NCBI GenBank assembly: GCA_001579985.1
Contig: LRSR01001528.1
Coordinates: forward strand, 1 to 37,337
Direction of reading: 5' to 3'
DNA from: Hypsibius dujardini
Taxonomy: Eukaryota > Tardigrada > Eutardigrada > Parachela > Hypsibiidae
DNA length: 37,337 bases
Shown: positions 1-9,675 of the stretch, one piece after another
Position numbering within the stretch: position 1 is the first letter of the stretch
Layout: each line of letters starts with the position of its first letter
The notes under the pieces: generated by a model
The model's input: only the letters and a program-made list of their open reading frames with translations
The model's database searches: none
What the model was told of the DNA's origin: nothing
Program-made: the position numbers and the translations under genes

Positions 1-39
1 AATAGCTACGAAGGTTTTAGTTTTTTCGTCTTGCCGCAG

Positions 40-375
40 TTAATTGAGTTTTGCCATTACTACAGTACCGTTGGTGAACTTGAGCTGTCCCTCCAGCCCG
101 ACGACGTCCTTCAAATTGCGTGCCCGGATTAAGGAGACTTGCAGGTCGGGCGTGTCCAGTTGGATGCATTTGATATTGACGTCGATGCCGACGTTCTCCT
201 GCTGCGCGATATAACTCCTGGTCGTGTCGTTGCAGGCCTGCATGAAGGTCCCGGTGGCAATGATGCTGAAGCTGTACGTCTTGCCTCTAACTCCATTGAG
301 ACTTGCAAGACAAGCGAGAATCAGCAGACAAGGGAGAACGCTAAAGGAATGATGGACAGGAGATAATATCACCAT
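40..375 (-). CDS. Small secreted protein, unknown function (possibly first exon)
   Basis: An open frame of 111 codons starts at the ATG at 373-375 and stops at 40-42. The N-terminus is a convincing signal peptide: a short lead, then a hydrophobic run with CLLILACLASL, ending near the GVRGK region at about residue 31. The mature part has about 80 residues, two cysteines and two N-glycosylation sequons (NDT and NGT). I recognise no domain. It could be a complete single-exon gene. A GT donor also exists just after the TTC ACC AAC codons near position 70, so it could be the first exon of a gene running out of the left edge of the window. The signal peptide supports a real protein; the 3' structure is uncertain. 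Confidence 0.45.
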   Translation of the reverse strand: MVILSPVHHSFSVLPCLLILACLASLNGVRGKTYSFSIIATGTFMQACNDTTRSYIAQQENVGIDVNIKCIQLDTPDLQVSLIRARNLKDVVGLEGQLKFTNGTVVMAKLN

Positions 376-642
376 AGTACGCGGTTATGAATGTGTTTGA
401 TTAATTAGGGCTTTCCAGCAGAATTCGGTCGAATACTCTTAACCTTCCGTCATTGTGACTGGGATTAGGAGAATAAAGCGGAAATGGAAAATGAAGTGTT
501 AGAGATGCCAAAAAGATCGTATTAACTGACGTAATCGATGATTAGCTATCATGCGTGATATCATGCGTGATCTCATCCCATCCCTTAGCAATTTTAATTA
601 GGTGACGTGACAGGGATTAGGATTTGGGTGATGAATTAAAGC

Positions 643-1103
643 AGAGGCTCGGTTAGGGTCCTTTGCAAGTTGGAAATAGGACTCCTCATAGTAGGATCAA
701 GGGGGGGGCGACAAATGGGCAAAAAGCAGTTTTTCAAAACTTAAAACTGAAATTCTGCCTATTATTTGTTTTGATAAATTTGAAACTTGTGGGTATGCGG
801 AGGTCTGATTTCCAAGACCCTCGGGATCTCAAGGCATTTTCAAAAACTTCATTTTTTCGATCAAATTTGAACTTTTCAAATTTAGTGTCCAAATATGCTC
901 CTTATTGATAACTGCATATGCGGTGCTAAAAACAGCTCACAAAGCTCCAATCTGATGAAAAATGAAATTTTTAAATATTTTAAAATCGGGGAAGGGGGAC
1001 CGCCACAAGTTTTAAGATGAACAGAAAGAGTAATCCGAATTTTCGGTTAAATTTTGAAAAAGTGCATTTTTCCTCTTTGCCCGCCTCCTGACCCTACCAT
1101 CAG
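643..1103. repeat. Fold-back (inverted-arm) repeat element, copy 1
   Basis: The left part (about 683-930) and the reverse complement of the right part (about 960-1103) align to each other. Both begin with a form of ATRGTAGGRTCARG, followed by a G-rich stretch, a GGCAAA block, a TTTTTCAAAA block and AAACTTGTGG. The element is therefore a diverged stem-loop with long imperfect arms. The outer sequence agaggctcgNttNggg at 644 recurs at 1104, where a second related unit begins. Similar sequence occurs at about 27868-28322. No coding capacity is visible, so it looks like a non-autonomous fold-back or MITE-type repeat. Confidence 0.6.
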
Positions 1104-1432
1104 AGGCTCGTTTGGGGTCTATACAGGTCAGCACCAGGATCCCTAGCGGTTAGGCCAGAGGGTGAGCGAAGGGGCGAATTGCAATTTTTTCAAGACTGAA
1201 CCCAAAATGTTGGCATCCTGTCTCTGATTGTTTTGAAACTTGGAGGGGGGGGGGCTGTGAGGGTCTCATTTCTAGTGGGGTCAGGGATTTCGAAACATTC
1301 AAAAACATCAGTTTTTCGTTCAAATTTGAGGTTTGTTGAAGTCCATCACAAGCTCAAGCTTGACAAGCTTGATGAATACATATGGGTGGTTTAAAACATT
1401 CAAGAAAGGTTGAACTTTGATGAAAAAATACG
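1104..1432. repeat. Fold-back repeat element, partial copy 2 in tandem
   Basis: This starts with the same outer sequence as the preceding unit (agaggctcg at 1105). In the same order it repeats the motifs of the left arm: GGGGCGAATTG, TTTTTTCAAGACTGAA, GATTGTTTTGAAACTTGG followed by a G-run, a GGTCTCATTTC block, and ACATTCAAAAACATCAGTTT. The opposite arm is absent or too decayed to see, so the copy appears to be a half element. Confidence 0.5.
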
Positions 1433-2385
1433 ACAGAAAGTGGGGAAGAAAGATACTACAGCAATATGTTCACAAAGTAGTCCAGAAACTGGAAAGAAAG
1501 GATAATACAGAAATAGCTATTCCTAGCGTAGTGGAGGAGCATCAGGGTGTGACATTACGATGAGTGTCCAGGATCTGGAATATTTGGAGACAAGTTGCCA
1601 TGACTTTCTCTTTTCCTATCTACTCAAACACGCCATTGAAAATCTTCTCGTGTTACCGTGTGGCTTCAGATAAAGGACGTAACATGGACACAGCAAAAAC
1701 AGACAGGCATTAAATATACCGCGTCTATCACTAGTTCTTCACCGGTACTTCCAGTGGGACCATTTTAGATTGTAGTGATAATTGTCGATACGAACAGCCT
1801 GGTCTTTTTATTGTCATCCCATTTTTTTGGCCTAATTTTAGTCTCTTGCATGGCCATTATTATTTGACTTCACCTGTTCCTAGACACGGATCCATCCAGA
1901 TATCAATTTGAAACAGAATTGTAGCAGCCAAATATTATTCGGACATCAGAAGGTGGAGCTATTGTTCAATTCTGCAGATCTCTATGTTCGCAATTCAGCC
2001 CTATTCGAGTAAGGCACGTAGCTCCGCCCCTTGACCTCCGAACATCACTCTGCTGATTGAATTGAAATCTAAAAGCGAAATGGGGCATTTTCGAAAAAAT
2101 GTTATTTCAGCGTGCGTAGGCCAAGTCCGATTATGTTCACAGTGGCAATTATTGGGTAAGGAAAACGATGTGACTATTAGATACATTGCAGGCCCGATAC
2201 CTCTAGTACGTTCGGTCGCATTTAAAGATCAACAACACTGATGCTTGGTCTATGTCGTCACAACAAAGGGCATTTCCAATCGTCTTTCGTAGGTGCTGTA
2301 AACTTTTACAGCTTCTGTTGATAGTATGTGGTACGTTTTAATGGACATGATCCTATAGCTCAGCGAAGTTCGAAACAACTTACAG

Positions 2386-5300
2386 CAGAAAATCCTGTTT
2401 TATTTCGATTGGAAAGCAGGAACAACGGCCGCTCTTCTGGATGCTCAACCGCTCGGACTGATCCCAACAATTACACCTGCTTCACGTTTCAGCTATAAAA
2501 TCAATCCTCGTCGTGATGTAAGACGATCACAGACTAAGAACGGACCTATTGCGACTGGCATCAACAGAATCAGGCAACCACCAGGAACTGTTGGGCGACT
2601 TTTGGACGACGTGCCACCGACCTGGCAGCATGCTCCGCAGTTCCAGCTGGCTAGCAATGGTGGTTGGTCCGACTGGCAGCCATGGTCAAACTGCCAAGTG
2701 AGTGGAACCAAATTTCACTTACACACTTTTAAATTTAGCAACATTTTCATTGACACTCTAATGCGAGCAACGCAAGAGAAGACTCGTAAATGCAAGGATG
2801 GCAAAACTAAACTACAAAATACTAAAGCAAAACTAAATTAAAATGTTTTTATTGACCAATTTATTGGCTTTAGATTTTTTAATTGACTTGAAAGAAAAAC
2901 ATAAGTTAAAGTTTTAGTGACTAAAAATTCATGCAGAAAAAACGGAAAAAAACTAAAATTATTCAACCAATTTTGACAAAACGTCTTAGTTACTAAAACT
3001 AGACAAAAAGTTTTCGTTGTTAAAAGAAACTAAAACAAAAATCTTTAATAACTGAATTTTAGTTGAATAAAGATGACTAATTAGTTGCCTAATTTAAGTT
3101 TTTGCCGTCTCTTTATACAGTGCATGTAATTTTTAGCGTTCTTTTCGCTTGCAAATTGACTATTTCGTCTGCTTGTCTTTCTGAGTAGACGACATGTGGG
3201 TCTGGTGTCCGCATGCGTGAACGATGGTGCGACAATCCGACACCCGGCCCTGGCGGCAAAGGTCAGTTATAGTACTAAAGTATCCCATCCAGAGGCGTAC
3301 ACTGCGGAAGGAGGGAGGGGCACGGGGGCAACTCCCCTCCCTAATCAAGTCCAGCTGTTGGGGGGCGGGGCACTTTAAATTTGTTTAAATTTAAAATAGC
3401 ATTTAAATTAAACACATTTCCCTAAATTTGTTGGTTGCGGGGCATTCATGTGCATTCTATTCCACTGATTCCAGCAAAGTGGAAAAAATTATGATTACGA
3501 TCTGGCACGTCATAACCACGACTTGATAACATTGTTTCCATTTTTGAAATCGCATGCCTGCCCCTCCAGCAAACAATCCGCTACTACCCCCTGGCGAAAA
3601 AAAAATTCACAATGAGGAAAATACTTTGTCAACCGAAAGGACTGACCAGTGGTCAATTGGCACTGCGTCCATCTTTTATCAGCACTACAAGCATTTATAA
3701 ACTCTATGGTAAACAAAACTATTTAAATCGATAATATTTCTCCATTTCCAGACTTTTCAAACTTACTCTGAAAAAACTTCTGTCCCAATAAAAGTAGCGT
3801 CATAAATGGTACTCCGTTTGGTCCTCTTTTTACTTCAGGGACTAAAAAGGGTTACAAGCTGCTTTGTTACGCAATACGGAACGGTATTTAAAACAGTAAG
3901 TGTAATCGTTATCCATTGTAACCGTATTTCAGTTTCCCATTCCACATCCCTTACGCATAAAATAATATTATATTCATTTGACCCAGCAGAAGGTAAGACT
4001 CGCAGCGCCATCTCTAGAGGATTTTCCCCTCTTACTTCACTGCACCCTGTTCTAGAAGGGAAAATGTACAGCTCTGAGCAGTTTTTACAACCATGCTTTA
4101 AGCATGTCAGGGATTGCAAAAGGTAACAAAAGTTTGATTATTTCATAAGTAATGGATTTTGACAGTTGGTCTAGATTCAAACCAGGGGTGATTGTCTGGT
4201 TATGTAGTTCTTGTTGTGGTGTGTGTTGTTAAATGAAATTATTAAACGAAGTGGGTGATCGCTTGGTTACGCGAACTTTAATTTGTGGGGGATAGTGAGA
4301 CGATTGGCGCGCCATAATTCTGCGTTTTTGAGACGTCTGGCTTGCTATCCCAACATTTTTTGAGACAAATGGAGTGAAACACTGTTTTTCGGCAAATTGA
4401 GGATAGATATGCTTAGTATTTTAACAGGATCCTCAGTACGGTAATGCTTGAAATCTTACGGAAATCTCCGTGAAACGGTGGAGTTACAATTCTAACTGCA
4501 ATGAAGTATACTTGTGGTAGAGTAGTGATGCATTAAATCTTATGGATGTTGCTAGAGTCTCTCTTCTCTCATCGTATTAGAGAAGATCGGCAAAAGAAGC
4601 TAGGTAGTAACGTCTTTAGGGTGTGCTAAAATATGAACTTTTCTATGGCCGGCTGTGTAAATAATTCCGACATGGAACTGTCGGTTCGTCATCGTTTTCA
4701 CAATTAGCAGCCAGGGGGCAAGGAGCTAAACAAAATAAATTAAGATAGTTGCAATACAGTTACAGCCTGAACAAAAAAAGGCACGTGCAGCGCACGAACA
4801 CGAGACTGAACTTCTCAATTTTCTTCCCTTATTCATTTGATCTAACAGATCAATTTGATTGGATCCATTTTCACTATAAGTCATGGATCAAATGATGTCA
4901 TTCTCAGTACGAGAATACGCTCGCAGATATCAATAGACAGAGCGAGCCCACAATGCTAGCATTGCTAGTGTACGGTACTACTTACTTCAATTGCGGTACA
5001 CATAAGGGTAGTCTATAATTGAGGGGGGCATACTCTTTCACACGTCAATACGCGTCGCTGGGTAAATTTAAAGAAGACGGTTACTGTAGTCGTAACATTT
5101 TTGTTGGCTCACAGGGTGTGAGGGGCTGTCCATGGAAAAGGAGCCGTGCAAACTGAAGGTTCACTGCCCGAAGAATGGCGCATGGGGTCCTTGGGGACCA
5201 TGGCACTGCAGCGTCACCTGTGGCGGGGGCGTGGCCAAGCGCGGCCGGGAGTGTGACAGCCCACCGGCGTTGTACGGCGGCATCTGCGTAGGAAACGGCA

Positions 5301-7196
5301 CGGAAGTGAGGAATGATTCTTGCAACACCTTCACCTGCCCGCCCATTCGAAAGCTTAGCAGTGGTAAGGGGTTATGTTGTTTACACCCACTGCAGTGGTA
5401 GACGACAACGGTTAAGCAATGTTGCTTTCTCAGTAACAACAGAGATTTTGAAAAATATGACTCGCGGTAGGTTTAACTCATGCGTCCCGTTAAAATTGTC
5501 TGAACCATCTACAATAAAATCTAAAAGAAAAATCATCGTGTAGATTTTCTCGTTCAAGCCAATGTGATTCCGGAGGGCACGCCCATCGCCAAGATCCTCT
5601 GCGGCACAAAGCTGCTTCTGGACAATCTCATGTGGGAACTGAAGACTGACTTCAAAAAAGCGCTAACCTGGGTGAAAAACGGCGAGCCCTGGAAGGAGGA
5701 TAAGAGTCGAATCGATAAGGTCACCACGACGCTAAACTTCAAACGAGCTGCTGTTAACGACACCGGCTTCTACTCTTGCGAGCTGGACCTACTTGGAGGC
5801 GGTCGTCGCATCCTGAAAGCATTCTCCTTAATTGGTATGATGCAGAATAGTAATGGAGGCATTTTTCTCCCTTCAATGTCTCCATACTGAGAGTTTATAC
5901 ATTCGCGAATGGTTGTTGCAGTTACGTCGAATAAAACCAATATTGAGATAGACGCCAACCAACCTCTTGAAATGGAGTGCAATGCGATGGTCTTGGGCGT
6001 CATCTACCCGAATGCACGACTCTCGTGGTACTTCAATGACACGCTGTTTCGAAGCTTTAATGACACCCCCGCTACTTTGGTGAGTATTCCGACAATTTTG
6101 TGTGCAGTTTAGTTTATATATTTAATAAATTTGTTTATTTTGGGAATTTTTATTTTTATTTGGTACTTTTACTCCTAGAAACAATAATTTAATTTTACGC
6201 AAGCCCCTAACCCTACAAATTAATTACAATGCCGTTTTCAATCATTCTGAACTAAGATTCCCGTATTTATTTGAATGTCACTTTTACAATACAGAACTCT
6301 GCATGTTATTAGCTGCTTCCACTTTAAATATCGTATATATATTGTTATGCTTAAATTAGAGCAACACGTTGAAGTTTCCGTTTGCCACGCTAAACATGAC
6401 CGGCCCCTGGGAGTGCCGTACCTACGAACTGGACATTAAGGAGCCGGACGATTCGGAAGAGAAGAAGGGGATGCTAGGACGGATGAAAGACAAGGTCTTC
6501 AAGTCCAAAGAGGACAAGGAAAAGGAGAAGAAAGAAGAGACAAAGAGGAAGAAAAATGCTCCGCCCGGAATTTTAAAGCCGCTGTTCAAACACGTCTCGA
6601 CACCAGCTCCGCCGCCAGCGGTGGTGGAGGGTCGAATTTGGGTGACAAACCGAATCATTGTTAGAGGTCCGTAAAATGGAAATCATAATACAGTACAATA
6701 TATCTCCATCAACCCAAGATTTTTTTGGTTATGTAAAGTGAGACCCCAAAAAACACTTGCTGAGTTACTTCGGACCCCGCAGTTTATGGGCCTCTGTGTG
6801 GGCGTGGCCATTTTGGTGGTCGCTGTTGCGATTGGTCTGGTGAAAGGCAAGGCTAGGTACGAATTTTTTTTACAGATAGCACTTAATGGACACAGTTTGA
6901 ATATATGCTAACATTTTTTCTAATATTGTGTCAAATGATTTGTTGTCCTTTGAAGTTCTATGATGAGCAAGGCACAGGGAAATTTGGCGCAGTTGGAGGC
7001 GCAGAAATTGGGCGAGATAACGGAGCGTACTTCTCTCTTGAGACCGGACCGGTTGGATGGCGGTACAGGGGAGGAAAGCAATGGTTTAGGTAGCAAAGTC
7101 GCTGTGCGGACGTCCAAAGCTTCCACCAGAGTATCCTTGAATGATCATGATGAAGACGTTATTCCACTATCCAAAATTCACGCTTCGAAAGCATGA
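2386..7196 (+). CDS. Type I membrane protein: TSP1-TSP1-Ig-Ig-TM-tail (5' end not found)
   Basis: Eight exons join in phase: 2386-2697, 3189-3261, 5115-5363, 5559-5834, 5922-6079, 6360-about 6641, about 6783-6856 and 6956-7196, giving about 554 residues with the 5' end missing. The first TSP1 repeat spans three exons (WSDWQPWSNC / TTCGSGVRMRERWC / CEGLSMEKEPC). The second is in exon 3 (WGPWGPWHCSVTCGGG). Two Ig folds follow; the first ends DTGFYSCE, the second has C, W and GPWEC. After a Lys/Glu-rich linker comes one membrane helix (GLCVGVAILVVAVAIGLV) and a tail of about 80 residues. TSP1 plus Ig in a single-pass protein is typical of cell-surface guidance or adhesion receptors. UNC5 has the opposite order, so I do not name it. 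The exon 6/7 junction is ambiguous: a donor at 6671 with an acceptor ending at 6742 also keeps frame. Confidence 0.85.
2698..3188 (+). other. Intron of TSP1/Ig gene
   Basis: A phase 0 intron with donor GTGAGT after the codon for the Gln in WSNCQ, and acceptor GAGTAG. Most of it is AT-rich sequence full of AAACTAAA and TTAGTTACTAA words (about 2855-3115), related to other tracts in the window. Confidence 0.75.
2855..3115. repeat. AT-rich dispersed repeat (TTAGT/ACTAA words), copy in intron
   Basis: The tract is dominated by AAAACTAAA, TTAGTTACTAAAA and TTTTAGTTGA words. Tracts with the same vocabulary occur at about 10300-10470 and 24985-25260. It has no ORF of note. It may be an old MITE family or simply biased AT-rich sequence; I cannot define ends. 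Confidence 0.4.
3262..5114 (+). other. Long intron of TSP1/Ig gene
   Basis: A phase 1 intron of 1853 bases with donor GTCAGT after GGC AAA G and acceptor CTCACAG. I see no coding exon inside. The opposed 94- to 106-codon frames at 3806-4126 overlap each other on both strands and lack domains. A G/C-rich block near 3289-3375 begins with CAGAGGCGTA, like many hAT termini, but I did not find a matching inverted end. Confidence 0.7.
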
Positions 7197-7297
7197 AAAA
7201 CGGAGATGGAAAGCTGAGTTGGGCTCACGGGGAGGAAAGCGTGTTGACGTTCAACTGCCTGGAAAGATAGCCTGCCTCCTACTTCACCTATATCTTT

Positions 7298-7303
7298 ATT
7301 AAA
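7298..7303 (+). promoter_or_regulatory. Candidate polyadenylation signal (ATTAAA) of TSP1/Ig gene
   Basis: The common variant ATTAAA lies about 100 bases after the stop codon at 7194-7196. Its position suits a short 3' UTR. No cDNA evidence is available here. Confidence 0.4.
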
Positions 7304-7629
7304 ATTTGTGAATATTTTTCGGGTAATAGTAAGCATGCGGTCATCTGTCTAGAATCTCTTTCCTTTCAACAAAAAGCAAGACTTACAAGGGGTCAATTAC
7401 CAATGACAGTCTCAGATGACGGCCAAACTCTTTTAACGAAAACCTATTTCCCTGACATGATTTAGAAAATATTACCTGCTGCAGACAAGACCTTCTTTTA
7501 CTGCAGAAAATGTGTTGGAAGTCGGACAATCGACAAAATGATTTGCAAATAAATTTTCCCTAATTGAACGGAGCCTTGTCCCCGGCAAGCAATATTTTCT
7601 AAAATTAAATTAGGGGAACAGATTCTCAA

Positions 7630-7712
7630 GAAAAAAGTTTGGGCGCCATCTGGGATTGGCACTGGGAATTGATCCCTTGTTAGACAAGTCACCGCCAACC
7701 ATGGGACCTTTT
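7630..7712 (-). repeat. Possible tRNA-derived SINE fragment
   Basis: Read on the minus strand, the order is CATGGTTGGCGGTGAC, then CTTGTCTAACAAG, then GGGATCAATTCCC. These resemble the A box/D arm, anticodon arm and B box/T arm of a degenerate tRNA. The spacing is too short and the stems too weak for a working tRNA gene. A tRNA-derived SINE head is the best guess. Confidence 0.3.
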
Positions 7713-8005
7713 AGAAAGTTTGATTTGACTTATTCATTCACAATTCACTTGTGAATCGATTGGCATCTGCGAAATAATTTTGGGGATCAGTGGGCGAAGC
7801 TATCAGCCCAGTTTTGAAAGCTGCACTCATAATCTCAGTATCGTTCATTCGATAGATATATCTCCGTCCATTGATATCCGAAGAATATTCCGCTGTTGCC
7901 AATAAATGCTAAGTTGAATTTTGAGTAGTAAGCTGTTAAGAAAAGTGATATCGCTACAAATACCGAATCCCACCATTCGGGAATTGCTCTTACAATTTTC
8001 AGCTC

Positions 8006-8047
8006 GCTATGTTTTGCCCGCTATGTTTTGCCCGCTATGTTTTGCCC
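8006..8047. repeat. Tandem repeat, three copies of a 14-base unit
   Basis: The unit GCTATGTTTTGCCC is repeated three times without change (8006-8019, 8020-8033, 8034-8047). Confidence 0.9.
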
Positions 8048-8134
8048 GTTCCTGAGCAACACAGTTAATTATGCTCACTGGAAATGTGTTGCAAGACATG
8101 ATACACTCCGACCAAAATGACTGATGGGCACTGA

Positions 8135-8632
8135 ACGAACGCGACTGTTGTGGCACAGGCCGTTTCACCTCTTTTCCTCGTCCTATTTACACCGTCCCGA
8201 ATACTTCCTGATACCACACCATCCATCAACTCACCTCAAAATAATCTCTTATCCAAATTATTCTCCGCCGTATTTTATCCCCTTGCAAAAACTGCGACAT
8301 ATTTTCGTGTGCGACTTTTGAGAGATCATTTTCTTTATATGGCACCCTTCACACATGCCTTTCAAAAGCTCTCACTAATCGGCAAACGCAAGGATGACAA
8401 ATCGGACACGCCTAAGTCGGGGAACCTTCCGTCAACGCGCAGTGCCACAACTGCGACGTGTGACAGATTGCAGCTTACGAAAAATATCTCCGTCGATCGG
8501 CTGGCCAAATGCCCAGACAAGTCCAACCCGGCTGTCATCAAACCGGCGGTTAAATACGACCCTCTTCAAGGGCCCTGCACGAAGAAAAGCACCGCAGGAG
8601 ACGCAGGTGGAGGTAGGGACGCAATCAAGTAA
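8135..8632 (+). CDS. Possible protein-coding ORF, unknown (maybe 5' exon of BTB gene)
   Basis: The frame is open from just after a stop at 8132-8134 to a stop ending at 8632, with no ATG until 8339, where MAPFTHAFQ begins a 97-codon reading. The C-terminal half is basic, Ser/Thr-rich and less AT-biased than its surroundings. I recognise no domain. A GT (GGAG|GTAGGG) near 8614 is a possible donor. Splicing from there to an AG at about 9577 would keep phase with the BTB-BACK frame downstream, so this could be an upstream exon of that gene. It may equally be a chance ORF. Confidence 0.3.
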   Translation, partial: TNATVVAQAVSPLFLVLFTPSRILPDTTPSINSPQNNLLSKLFSAVFYPLAKTATYFRVRLLRDHFLYMAPFTHAFQKLSLIGKRKDDKSDTPKSGNLPSTRSATTATCDRLQLTKNISVDRLAKCPDKSNPAVIKPAVKYDPLQGPCTKKSTAGDAGGGRDAIK

Positions 8633-9675
8633 CACAAGCGCCCATTTAATTTTTTTAGTTTAATTGTTTTGGTTTGATATTTCTAGTTGAGTTAATTTCA
8701 TAGACCTCCAAAAAATCTATCTCGAAAATACGGTTTTTGACAAAAATCTTGGTTTTATGCTGCATGTACCTGCCTGTCTACGAGAACAATTGAACCACGT
8801 TAATTTCAAGTTTCGGACCTGATCAACTACGGTACTAAACGTTTTCTATACCAAACTTATTAAACCGATTATTTTTTCGGTAGCTGGGACAACTCGGCCC
8901 ACATTTATGGTAGTCTGAACTACAGGTGCTAATTAATTATCGCGTTATTTCCTCTACTTCAACTCAGAAGTGATTATTCAAGCGCTCGAATCTAAAAATT
9001 TAAGCAGTCGAAATTCTGGAACTTGGCGTAATAAGATTCATATTGATGATCATATATATATATATACATATATATTAGCATTAAGTACCGTAGGTAAAAT
9101 GAGGGGATTTATTTAGAAATCACAGAGACGGGAATTTTTTAGATGACCGACCATATTTATTGTCTTTTTTCCACCGGATTGAGAAAAATATAGTCGTACT
9201 GTATTGTGTCAAAAAATAATTCTCCGCCTGAGTATGGGGAAGTGACAACTCGGTCTCCACAATAAAAGAGCCGTAACACCATAAATATACACCCAGATAT
9301 CCCAATCCAGAGCGTGCAGGTGACAAACTCGGTCCACACACAATTCCCACTGTGTTTTCAACCGACTTCTTTGTGTCAGCTGAGTTGTCACTCTTCTATG
9401 CTTTCATCAAAATCATTCAAAAGATCTTGAAATGAAACCAAACAGACACCAAATCAAGCGTACCGATGTTCAATTTGATTGATTGATTGATTGATTGATT
9501 AGTTTGTTTGATTTGTTTTGTTTTGTTTCCCTATTTGATGTTAGAAATTTCGATTGATTGTTTGATCTCATCGCTAGGCGGGGGAGGAAGATGTCCGGTG
9601 ACTTGTGGCGGGTTTGGGGCAGCCAGCCCGGAGTGTGAGAGTATTAATACTTTTCTACGGCCGGACAACCTGTTG
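8633..9675. other. Spacer or 5' intron before BTB-BACK gene
   Basis: AT-rich sequence with a (TA)n run at about 9053-9074 and a (GATT)n run at about 9476-9500. Overlapping 60- to 76-codon frames on the minus strand at 9120-9391 have no domain support. I see no gene. Confidence 0.55.

Larger units (their letters stand above)
376..2385. other. Intergenic region, no confident gene
   Basis: About 2 kb separates the minus-strand secreted protein from the first recognised exon of the TSP1/Ig gene. It holds the fold-back repeat tandem at about 643-1430. The rest is AT-rich with no convincing exon. The 5' exons and signal peptide of the TSP1/Ig gene should lie here or further left, but I could not identify them. 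The 61- to 81-codon frames in this stretch have no domain or composition support. Confidence 0.6.
7304..8134. other. Non-coding spacer
   Basis: No convincing gene. It contains a tRNA-like SINE-type fragment on the minus strand at about 7630-7712 and a short 14-base tandem repeat at 8006-8047. Confidence 0.5.

Noticed and set aside
2761-2841. RATQEKTRKCKDGKTK as the middle exon of the first TSP1 repeat
   Set aside because: The upstream AG gives the wrong phase and there is no CGxG. The 3189-3261 exon fits exactly in phase and motif.
3289-3375. CAGAGGCGTA start of a hAT element
   Set aside because: No matching inverted end or target duplication was found nearby.
3806-4126. 106-codon plus and 94-codon minus frames
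   Set aside because: They lie within a long intron, are complementary shadows of one another, and have no recognisable domain.
9577-9630. CPVTCGGFG upstream of the BTB gene as a TSP1 repeat
   Set aside because: No WxxW before it and no following Cys pattern. It is a chance similarity in a Gly-rich stretch.
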